Of a stretch of 12,553 nucleotides of DNA, positions 6,501 through 12,553 are shown one piece after another. Within the stretch, counting starts at the first letter, position 1. Each line of letters starts with the position of its first letter. The position numbers were made by a program, and so were the translations under genes. The stretch is from assembly GCA_002480525.1 (NCBI GenBank), contig DLCH01000024.1, forward strand, positions 1 through 12,553. Direction: 5' to 3'. Source of the DNA: Gammaproteobacteria bacterium UBA7803. Its GTDB lineage: Bacteria; Pseudomonadota; Gammaproteobacteria; Pseudomonadales; Azotimanducaceae. Below the pieces are notes generated by a model that saw only the letters and a list, made by a program, of their open reading frames with translations, had not been told where the DNA came from and ran no database searches.

Positions 6501-7793
6501 GGTGATGAGCTGGTTCGCCTGGGTCAGGTTGCCGGAAGCGTCCGTCGCGCTCCAGACCACCGGCGTGCGGCTGTCCTTGGGGAAGAACGCCGGCACGGTG
6601 TTGGTGACGGTGGGGGACGGGTCGGCCAGGTCGACGACCCGCGGTGCGCCGACGTTCACGCTGGCGCTGTCGATGCCCGTGTCCTGGGCCGGCACTTCGA
6701 CCACCAGGCTCGGGGGCGGCACCATCAGCGGCCCCTGGGTGTCCTGCACGTAGATCGTCTGGGTCAGCGTTCGGGAATTGACCCCGCCGCCCGGGGTGGG
6801 GCCCGCGTCGCGAACCGTCCAGGTGAGCGTGGTCGCGCCGATGGGCAGCAGCGGCGGATGGTCGTTGCCGAGAAAGTGGGGCCGGCCGCAGGCGTCGGAC
6901 GCCGACACGGTGGGGTCGATCTGGTCCGCCACGCGATCCCAGAACACGCCGCCGAAGTCCGTCGCCTCGAACTGGAACACGTCCCGGGTCGACCAGATGG
7001 AGGGGGGCAGCACGTCGTAGACGGTGATTTCCTGCTCGCGCTCGTGGGACACGGTGGGCCGGTTGCCGAACAGGCCGAGCTGATCCCCGGCGATGAGCCC
7101 CGCCTCCACGGCGATGTTCTGCATGACTTCCTGGGCGACGTTCATCCGTGCCGCCTGGCGCGCCGCGGAAGCGCCCACGTCGGAGAAGGCCGCGCCGTAG
7201 TAGCCGATGTTGAAGCCCAGCAGGGCCGCGGGAATGATCAGGTCGAAGGCGTCGGAGATCTGGGTCTCCGCCCGCCAGACGTAGGTGTGACGCCCCGCGG
7301 GAATCCGTACCGTCTGGGCCGGCAGCTCGTCGGTGCGCCCCGGGATGACCCCTGGACCACGCACGGTGAGATTCACGTCCGAGTTGGCGTGGAAGGTGTC
7401 GACGTCGCCATCGCGCGTGAACTCACCCCAGGCATCGGCCACGGGCCGCGTGTTCACGATGCCAAGCAGGTTGCTGTACTCCGACAGAGACTGGTCGAGC
7501 TGGAAATTGAACGTGCATTGATCCCCGGAATTGGGATAGTCGCTCCAGCCCGGGGGCACCACCAGCGGCGGCTCGACGTACTTCAGCCCGATGTTGGCTC
7601 CGTAGGTGACGATGCCCGCGGGGATGCCGACGAACGGATCGGGGATGAACGACGGCGGCAGGGCCGCATTGTGCACGCCGATCAGCGCCGCCATCTCGGT
7701 CGTGAGCGCATCGTTGTCCAACGGCTCCGCGCCGCGGACGGCGCCGGCGGCGAACAGCATCAGAACGGACGACGACAGGACCCACGCTCGCAT
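3549..7793 (-). CDS. Giant secreted multidomain protein (HYR-like, NHL-type propeller, cadherin/Ig-like, thrombospondin type 3 tail)
   Basis: A 1414-residue exported protein of unknown task. Order: signal peptide 1-22 (cut near GAVRGA|EP); unassigned N-domain to about 250; two HYR/Ig-like stretches about 255-435; the first half of a cadherin/Ig-like domain 438-488; six NHL-type propeller blades about 543-918 (FVMDQDGYLYTL, FAMDVDADGYLYVLD and FIALDPKGVLYVSD are typical); the second half of the split Ig-like domain 927-967; a full cadherin-like domain 969-1068; a PKD-like part 1072-1180 (IQWGDGTWSY); a CARDB/DUF11-like part 1185-1312; and three Ca-binding repeats 1316-1380 (DSDGDGMTD, DADDDGLSN, DSDGDGMTD). 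It ends in a CPPWTC-containing tail with no PEP-CTERM, LPXTG or GlyGly anchor. The ATG is preceded by a strong purine SD run (7800-7809) inside a hairpin. It heads the three-gene cluster and is probably extracellular or surface-associated. Confidence 0.88.
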   Translation of the reverse strand: MRAWVLSSSVLMLFAAGAVRGAEPLDNDALTTEMAALIGVHNAALPPSFIPDPFVGIPAGIVTYGANIGLKYVEPPLVVPPGWSDYPNSGDQCTFNFQLDQSLSEYSNLLGIVNTRPVADAWGEFTRDGDVDTFHANSDVNLTVRGPGVIPGRTDELPAQTVRIPAGRHTYVWRAETQISDAFDLIIPAALLGFNIGYYGAAFSDVGASAARQAARMNVAQEVMQNIAVEAGLIAGDQLGLFGNRPTVSHEREQEITVYDVLPPSIWSTRDVFQFEATDFGGVFWDRVADQIDPTVSASDACGRPHFLGNDHPPLLPIGATTLTWTVRDAGPTPGGGVNSRTLTQTIYVQDTQGPLMVPPPSLVVEVPAQDTGIDSASVNVGAPRVVDLADPSPTVTNTVPAFFPKDSRTPVVWSATDASGNLTQANQLITVKTEGENTAPVVSDIAASTLTSDPIDIVLSGSDADFIDGMFDPLSFRLVDRPDHGDFIAPLFPFFIEDYRTSPEGPYGEAFYLSGNRSNWLYNNVCQGSSLPYNDRIPIDWVYNPLFVHVTDDGTYFMIDHYWRCGASNASLYQRISKWDEDGNYIGQMDYGGTNDTFVMDQDGYLYTLSRNGAGSSTTLFLAQNRTNFETLGGANPLADSWRFDFDSTENPALGLDDPISPEQLSYARIDSRRGLLYVTDRRRVFVFDVRSDFSDGVDANDNTMGDKYLGALKNAEQFLDSTWGNSWTGFAMDVDADGYLYVLDSGANRVHKFTPSYFDENGDFVMGEYVGWMGRCDTSTNNACDEDEGVTFGYSCTDATCTVVPFRDWDDGFSRRGSVGWEPGQFNGPAFIALDPKGVLYVSDGGEPNAGGRVQRFASDGTFGGEARSTGTGVNQGERPGFILGNLGTVKAVSVNSTHFFVVDQDESFVHVFETTPLKDITNDSATVTYVSNFDFHSDTDQFSFVASDGLDDSNVGTVFVNVARNFRQPLAFAQALTTDEDVAVDLVLEGDDPDGILGQDFNGLDTLTYRIVDGPSHGSVSDGEGASRTYTPDPDFFGEDAFTYVVNDGNEDSEPATVNVVVSPVDDAPSNLEVLLPERVSMGHPLPLRASYDDDGSSSMYTWIQWGDGTWSYPGDFVDGPNGPVLDGIKLIEPRAGNGVGQAVAEHLYTATGPRTLRFCLLDGSGAEVCDERPLAVESLVNLGVDVSAQEVAVQAGATASVDVSVRNFAMRGVPAPGGLIAENVVLTGLFDDSSVIYAGSNSNACATSPGGFRCEFGLFDIDQIESFEVQLTGAPDTIYDQRANLRIRASTDSAALNDFFERRIHVDVLADSTDSDGDGMTDAFEVRFGLNVGDPSDAGLDADDDGLSNLSEYQYRTNPTIADSDGDGMTDGYEVEIGTSPVDGSDCPPWTCRGSHGWKLDLYQRASQGN
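3624..3848 (-). other. Thrombospondin type 3-like calcium-binding repeats at the C-terminus of the giant protein
   Basis: Residues 1316-1390 hold three acidic loops (DSDGDGMTDAFE, DADDDGLSNLSE, DSDGDGMTDGYE), each followed by a short G/T-P-containing linker. This matches the bacterial TSP3-like repeat, in which aspartates bind calcium and stiffen the stalk. The series stops at a CPPWTC element instead of continuing into a sorting signal. Confidence 0.8.
5019..6329 (-). other. Propeller-coding segment inserted in an Ig/cadherin-like domain
   Basis: Residues 489-925 interrupt an Ig/cadherin-like domain. The sequence before it ends LSFRLVDRPDHGDF and the sequence after it resumes ATVTYVSNFDFHSDTDQFSF. 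The uninterrupted next domain has the same two halves adjacent: LTYRIVDGPSHGSV, then ASRTYTPDPDFFGEDAFTY. I count six blades, with cores near residues 545-583, 597-630, 667-692, 730-766, 830-866 and 888-918. Confidence 0.65.
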
Positions 7794-7801
7794 GAACTAC
7801 C

Positions 7802-7836
7802 CCCTCTCCTGGAGAGTCCGGAGTATCTCCAGAGGG
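7802..7836 (-). promoter_or_regulatory. Leader hairpin covering the Shine-Dalgarno of the giant gene
   Basis: In the minus-strand transcript CCCUCUGGAGA (7836-7826) pairs with UCUCC...AGAGGG (7815-7802), giving 11 base pairs with a 3-base bulge and a 10-base loop. The 3' strand is the purine run GGAGAGGGG that serves as ribosome site for the ATG at 7793. When folded, the ribosome site would be masked. What opens it cannot be read from the sequence. Confidence 0.45.
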
Positions 7837-7851
7837 CTTCGGTCGGGGTAA

Positions 7852-7867
7852 TAGTACGAATCTACTA
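7852..7867. promoter_or_regulatory. Inverted repeat TAGTA-N6-TACTA, candidate operator upstream of the giant gene
   Basis: TAGTA (7852-7856) and TACTA (7863-7867) form a 16-bp AT-rich dyad in an otherwise GC-rich gap, about 60 bp before the giant gene start. Minus-strand TACTAT within it could also serve as a -10 element. Size and symmetry suit a dimeric NarL/FixJ-type regulator such as the one encoded next door, but the link is inference. Confidence 0.35.
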
Positions 7868-7951
7868 ATTTGGCCCCGCCCCCCGTGTTTCGGGCTTTCC
7901 AGGCCCTGGGATTTGCGAAACACTTACATCGGGAGCGAGTCCGGCGGGGCT

Positions 7952-8608
7952 TCAGAGTTGCCGCGAAGCGTCCAGCAGTCCTTCACGCAGCGCGTATGCC
8001 ATCAGCTCGGCCATCGAATGGACGTTGAGTTTTCGCATGATGCTGGCGCGATGATTGTTGACCGTATTGGCACTGATGTTGAGCGCGTCGGCCACCTCCT
8101 GGTTGCTCTGGCCGGCCACGATGAGGCTCAGCACCTGCAGCTCCCGCCGCGTGAGGCTTTCCTGATCCGAGGCGCCGTCGACGCTTTCGGCCACCTGGGC
8201 GGCCACTACCTGTTCGCCACCGAGCAGCCGGGGCAGCGCATCGACGAACTCTTCCACCGGGCCACCCTTGAGGAACACGCCGTCGATGCCCGCATCGATC
8301 AGCCGTTTCAGCAGGCCCGCCGAGGTCATGCCGGTCATCGCCGCGATGCGCGTGTCCGGCGCCCAGCGCCGCACCTCGGAGAACACCTCTATGCCGCGGG
8401 CGTAGGGCATGGCCACGTCGAGTATCAGCAGCTCGGGTTTCAGCGCCTTGGTCTGCCGGATGGCTTCGAGGCCGTTGCCGGCTTCACCGATCACGCTGAC
8501 GGAACGCCCGGAGACTTCGCCGAACCGTTCCAGCATCGCGCGGACACCGGCGCGCACGACCTCGTGGTCGTCGGCGATCACGACGGTCAGGGCCCCTTCC
8601 TCCGCCAT
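7952..8608 (-). CDS. NarL/FixJ-type (LuxR-HTH) response regulator
   Basis: A 218-residue transcription factor. The receiver domain (about 8-128) has the acidic pair D13/D14, phosphoacceptor D64 in LLILDVAMP, the switch threonine at about T92 in AMTG, and the conserved lysine K114 in VFLKGG, so it should be phosphorylated normally. The LuxR-type helix-turn-helix is at 152-212 (LTRRELQVL, then ANTVNNHRASIMRKLNV). I chose the ATG at 8606-8608 because AGGAG lies 5 bases upstream; the frame stays open further up but overlaps the divergent kinase gene. The kinase facing it across 43 bp is the obvious partner. Downstream on the same strand, after a 158-bp gap, comes the giant secreted-protein gene, a candidate target. 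Confidence 0.93.
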   Translation of the reverse strand: MAEEGALTVVIADDHEVVRAGVRAMLERFGEVSGRSVSVIGEAGNGLEAIRQTKALKPELLILDVAMPYARGIEVFSEVRRWAPDTRIAAMTGMTSAGLLKRLIDAGIDGVFLKGGPVEEFVDALPRLLGGEQVVAAQVAESVDGASDQESLTRRELQVLSLIVAGQSNQEVADALNISANTVNNHRASIMRKLNVHSMAELMAYALREGLLDASRQL

Positions 8609-8620
8609 AGCCTCTCCTGG

Positions 8621-8630
8621 ACTGCGCAGT
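8621..8630. promoter_or_regulatory. 10-bp perfect palindrome in the divergent kinase/regulator gap
   Basis: ACTGCGCAGT sits in the 43-bp gap between the two start codons. Such a placement would let one bound protein control both directions, for example autoregulation by the response regulator. TTGACA at 8639-8644 (plus strand) matches a -35 element, but no fitting -10 follows it before the kinase start, so the kinase promoter itself is not identified. Confidence 0.3.
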
Positions 8631-8651
8631 GCAGCGAATTGACAAATTAGC

Positions 8652-10643
8652 ATGATCCGACGCCGCCGACATTCGCTGCATGGACCGCTCTGGCTGGCGC
8701 TGCTGGTGCTGCTGACGACCGCGCCGGCACGGGCCGACGACACCCTGGCGCTGCAGAAGGGCGAGCACTACCGGTCCCTCGCCCCGCACCTGACCTACCT
8801 GCGCGACGAGCGCGGCGCGCTGACCCTGTCCGAGGCACTGGCAGACCCGGACCGCTTCGAACCGATTCCAGGCCAGCGGGTCGACTTCGGCTTCTCCGAC
8901 GCGACCTTCTGGCTGCGCCTGCCGGTCGCCAACGCGACGGCTGCCGAGCTCGATCTGCGGCTGGCGCTGAACATGCGGTTCATGCAGGAGTTCGATGCCT
9001 GGCTGATCGACGACGACGGGCCCTCGCTGCTGGTGCGGGACCACGCCGACGTCCCCTTTCAGGACCGTCCGATCCCCTATCGCCACCTGGCCGCGCCGTT
9101 CTCGCTGGCGCCGGGCGAACGGGCGACCATCGTCATCCGCTACTGGTCCGAGGGCACCACCGCGCTGCCTCTGTCCATCGAAACCGACCTCAGCTTCACC
9201 GAGCTCGCAGCCTTTCACAACACCAAGAACGCCGCGTTCTACGGCTTCGTGGCGTTCATGTTCGCCTACAGCCTGATGTTCATGGTGATGATGCGGGAGC
9301 GGCTGTTCTTCTTTTACGCCCTGTATCTGCTCACGGTGACGTTCTACGTCTTTCACATGGACGGGCTGAGCTTTCAGTTTCTGTGGCCGGAGCGCCCGGG
9401 GTGGAACTCCTTCGCCGCTCTGCCGCTGGGGCTGTCGCTGACCGTCGGCGCCGCGCTGTTCTCCCGCGAGTTCCTGAAGACCCGCGACAATCACCCCTTC
9501 ATGGACCGGCTGCTGCTCGGCGTCATCGGACTGACCGTGGTGATGATGATGGGCCCGCTGGTCTTGGACATCGCCTTAGTAAAACAAATTGCGTTTCCCT
9601 ACACCTTCCTGGCCACCCTGCTGTTCCTGGGCTGCGGCATCGTCGCGCTGCGCCGGCAGCGCGTCGGCAACCGGTTCTACGTGGCCGGCTGGACCGGGCT
9701 CGCCGTCGCGGCCCTGATCTCGACCTTCGCCCACTGGTCGCCGGGCATGATGGCCGTCGGCATGAGTTTCGAGACCATGCGCATCGGTATCCTGCTGGAC
9801 GCCACCATGATGGCTCTGGCCGTCATCGACCAGATCCGCGGCCTGCGGCGGGAGCGCGACAACGCCCTCGCCCACGAGTCCGTGGTGATGCAGGAGATGC
9901 TGGAGCTGCACGACCGGTTCCTGACCCTGGAGAACCGGTACGCCATGGCGCGCAATCTGGCAGAGGCCCGCGGCCTGCAGCTCGCGACCACCGGCCACGA
10001 CCTGCGCCAGCCCCTGGCGTCGCTCCGCGCGGCCATGCAGAACCTGAAGTCCGGCCGCGGCGGCGCGGACGCACCGACCACCAACCACCTGCGCGGCACC
10101 CTGGCCTACCTGGAGAAGCTGGTCGAGGGCGTGATGGACTCCGCCACCCACGGCGCACCGGAACAGGCTTCCGGCGGCACGGAAGACGGCAGCGCGGAGG
10201 TGTTCCCCGCCCAGCTCGTGCTGGACAACGTCCAGCGCATGTTTCAGCAGGACGCGTCCGCCCAGGGCCTGGAGATCCGCAGCGTGCCCACCCGGCTGGC
10301 GCTCCACGCCGACCCGCTGGTGGTGATGCGCATCATGGCGAATTTCGCGTCGAACGCCGTCAAATACGCCTCCGGCGGCCGGCGCATGCTGATCGGCTGC
10401 CGGCGCCAGGGGGATGGGGTGACACTGCTGGTGGCGGACGACGGACCCGGTATTCCGGAGGAGGAACTGCCCACCCTGACCCGGAACTACGTCCGCGGCA
10501 GCCGGGCGCCGGAAACCGCGAACGGCCATGGGCTCGGGCTGGGTATCGTGGCGGATCTGGCCCGGCGCCACGGGTACCGGTTCGACCTGCGCTCCCGCGA
10601 AGGGCACGGGACCACGGCAGCGATCACCGTGCCACGGGGCTGA
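8652..10643 (+). CDS. 7TMR-DISM sensor histidine kinase
   Basis: A 663-residue membrane kinase. Residues 1-28 form a signal peptide (RRRR, hydrophobic core, APARA|DD). Residues about 32-185 are a periplasmic 7TMR-DISM extracellular type-2 domain (VDFGFSDATFWLRLPVAN), a carbohydrate-binding-like jelly roll thought to sense ligands. Seven hydrophobic segments follow at about 194-213, 217-235, 252-270, 285-306, 313-333, 341-360 and 366-392. A coiled-coil linker runs 395-445, then the dimerisation/phosphoacceptor domain with H449 in GHDLRQP, and the ATPase domain with N-box NFASNAVKYA (564-573), G1 DDGPGIP (596-602) and G2 GHGLGLGI (625-632). There is no fused receiver. The ATG is set by the signal peptide; no clear ribosome site precedes it. 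It is divergent from its likely partner regulator. The ligand is unknown. Confidence 0.94.
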   Translation: MIRRRRHSLHGPLWLALLVLLTTAPARADDTLALQKGEHYRSLAPHLTYLRDERGALTLSEALADPDRFEPIPGQRVDFGFSDATFWLRLPVANATAAELDLRLALNMRFMQEFDAWLIDDDGPSLLVRDHADVPFQDRPIPYRHLAAPFSLAPGERATIVIRYWSEGTTALPLSIETDLSFTELAAFHNTKNAAFYGFVAFMFAYSLMFMVMMRERLFFFYALYLLTVTFYVFHMDGLSFQFLWPERPGWNSFAALPLGLSLTVGAALFSREFLKTRDNHPFMDRLLLGVIGLTVVMMMGPLVLDIALVKQIAFPYTFLATLLFLGCGIVALRRQRVGNRFYVAGWTGLAVAALISTFAHWSPGMMAVGMSFETMRIGILLDATMMALAVIDQIRGLRRERDNALAHESVVMQEMLELHDRFLTLENRYAMARNLAEARGLQLATTGHDLRQPLASLRAAMQNLKSGRGGADAPTTNHLRGTLAYLEKLVEGVMDSATHGAPEQASGGTEDGSAEVFPAQLVLDNVQRMFQQDASAQGLEIRSVPTRLALHADPLVVMRIMANFASNAVKYASGGRRMLIGCRRQGDGVTLLVADDGPGIPEEELPTLTRNYVRGSRAPETANGHGLGLGIVADLARRHGYRFDLRSREGHGTTAAITVPRG

Positions 10644-10648
10644 AGCCG

Positions 10649-10966
10649 TTACTCCTCGAGATCGAGCACCAGGTCGCGGTCGGTGCTCACCTGCTGCTCC
10701 ATGGACAGCACCGAGCGGTAGACGTACCCGGGAATGACGGTCGGCTCGGAGCGCTGATGGGCCGCGGCGCGGCTCGGCGGCGCAGCCGCGCTGGCCTGCC
10801 GGGCATTGATGTAGGCCATGGCTTCACGGCGGGCCTGGTCACGGGTCCGGAACGGCCCGATCTCCCCTTCACGGGCGGAAAAGTACCACTGACCATTGAC
10901 CTGGAAGAACCGGTCGTTGGTCCGAAAGAAACTCTTCGTCAGATCGTTCGGGTCGCCCTTTCTCAT
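10649..10966 (-). CDS. Small DUF6316-like protein, function unknown
   Basis: A 105-residue soluble protein. Residues 1-50 contain RKGDPNDL, RTNDRFFQVNGQWYFSAREG and IGPFRTRDQA, the pattern I associate with DUF6316, a small family of Gammaproteobacteria with no known role. The second half (58-75) is an Ala/Pro/Arg-rich linker followed by a short acidic tail ending DLVLDLEE. There is no signal peptide or membrane segment. I prefer the ATG at 10964-10966, with GAGG 7 bases upstream, to the in-frame GTG five codons earlier. It is convergent with the kinase gene, the two stop codons being 5 bp apart, and is probably transcribed alone. Confidence 0.75.
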   Translation of the reverse strand: MRKGDPNDLTKSFFRTNDRFFQVNGQWYFSAREGEIGPFRTRDQARREAMAYINARQASAAAPPSRAAAHQRSEPTVIPGYVYRSVLSMEQQVSTDRDLVLDLEE

Positions 10967-11067
10967 GTCCACACCTCGCACCGGAAACCGGCAGGTCCGG
11001 CCCGTCCGGGGCCTTCTCCTGCAGTGCCTATTCCATCACAGCGCGGCCAGGACGTTGGTCAATTCTT

Positions 11068-11082
11068 GTGACACCGTGTCAC
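11068..11082. promoter_or_regulatory. GTGACAC-C-GTGTCAC palindrome, candidate operator
   Basis: Two perfect 7-bp arms flank one central base. A third copy of GTGACAC, in direct orientation, lies at 11109-11115, inside a second small dyad (AAGGGT 11100-11105, ACCCTT 11114-11119). The group lies in the 258-bp gap between the divergent DUF6316-like gene and glyS, about 100 bp upstream of the probable glyS promoter. It is close to a CRP half-site pattern, but the spacer is 7 rather than 6, so the binding protein is unknown. Confidence 0.4.
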
Positions 11083-11127
11083 CCGGATGTGAGGAATGTA
11101 AGGGTCCCGTGACACCCTTCGGAGCAT

Positions 11128-11147
11128 CCCGGGGCCGAAGCCCCGGG
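11128..11147. other. GC hairpin with CGAA tetraloop upstream of the glyS promoter
   Basis: CCCGGGGC and GCCCCGGG pair perfectly (8 bp) around CGAA. No T-run follows on either strand, so it is not a standard intrinsic terminator. It lies upstream of the likely glyS -10 and is probably not part of the glyS leader. Confidence 0.4.
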
Positions 11148-11157
11148 CGCGCTGGCG

Positions 11158-11186
11158 GAGACTCGGCGCGGCCGATTCGATATAGT
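11158..11186 (+). promoter_or_regulatory. Probable sigma-70 promoter of glyS
   Basis: TATAGT at 11181-11186 matches the -10 consensus in five of six bases. A weak -35 (GAGACT, three of six) lies 17 bp upstream. This gives a leader of about 30 bases before the GTG start. Confidence 0.5.
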
Positions 11187-11224
11187 GCGCCCCGCTGCCA
11201 GGTCATTGATTCATAGAGGTTCCC

Positions 11225-12553
<1,329 letters not shown>

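Noticed and set aside
4344..7868. Plus-strand open frame of 1174 codons opposite the giant gene
   Set aside because: The minus-strand frame has a signal peptide, named domains and a ribosome site. The plus frame is low-complexity Val/Asp/Arg/Gly text with no domain.
8484..9494. Minus-strand frame of 336 codons inside the kinase gene
   Set aside because: Antisense to the well-supported kinase; overlaps the regulator start and has no domain.
10664..10688. Stem GAGCACC / GGTGCTC just after the kinase stop, as a terminator
   Set aside because: It lies inside the DUF6316-like coding sequence, has an 11-base loop and no T-run, so termination cannot be claimed.
9383..11071. Plus-strand frame of 562 codons overlapping the kinase and the DUF6316-like gene
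   Set aside because: It is the +1 shadow of the kinase, Pro/Arg/Ala rich, and runs antisense through a better-supported gene.
11067..11083. CRP site at the GTGACAC palindrome
   Set aside because: TGTGA and TCAC halves are present but the spacer is 7 instead of 6 and the outer bases do not match, so the regulator is left unnamed.
11128..11147. GC hairpin upstream of glyS read as an intrinsic terminator
   Set aside because: No U-run follows on either strand and no gene ends nearby; kept only as a structural feature.
10967..11224. T-box or glycine riboswitch in the glyS leader
   Set aside because: No T-box sequence, specifier stem or glycine aptamer core is visible, and the predicted leader is only about 30 bases.

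Overview
The window looks like chromosomal DNA from a high-GC Gammaproteobacterium. The evidence is a GTAG-headed REP doublet at the left edge, a 7TM-DISM histidine kinase facing a NarL/FixJ-type regulator, and a small DUF6316-like protein. Hand counts of single 60-base lines are mostly about 57-77% GC outside the 2.6-4.3 kb segment. Genus cannot be read from the sequence, and no RNA gene, transposase or CRISPR array is visible.

Layout. (1) 1-62 is a REP doublet just past the end of a minus-strand operon. (2) 78-2529 (minus) is a two-gene operon: an AMP-forming acyl-CoA synthetase, then a classical short-chain dehydrogenase, with a likely extended -10 promoter at 2585-2593. (3) 2623-7793 (minus) is a tight three-gene cluster of exported or membrane-anchored proteins: a 1414-residue secreted multidomain protein, a 116-residue four-cysteine secreted protein, and a 183-residue N-terminally anchored protein whose C-terminal half carries four spaced IGxF-type repeats. 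(4) 7952-8608 (minus) and 8652-10643 (plus) are a divergently transcribed response regulator and histidine kinase, 43 bp apart. (5) 10649-10966 (minus) is a small DUF6316-like protein convergent with the kinase. (6) 11225-12553 (plus) is a single-chain (alpha2-type) glycyl-tRNA synthetase, cut by the window end shortly before its C-terminus.

How the parts may work together. The lipid pair probably activates a carboxylic acid to its CoA ester and reduces or oxidises a beta-keto/hydroxy intermediate. The two-component pair lies immediately upstream of the secreted-protein cluster. The stretch between regulator and giant gene holds a TAGTA-N6-TACTA inverted repeat and a leader hairpin that covers the giant gene's Shine-Dalgarno sequence, so control of the cluster by the pair is plausible but unproven. 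The least described part of the window is this cluster: the giant protein appears to have a six-bladed propeller inserted inside an Ig/cadherin-like domain, and its two small partners are of unknown function. The GlyRS type is also notable, because most Gammaproteobacteria use the two-subunit (alpha2-beta2) enzyme.
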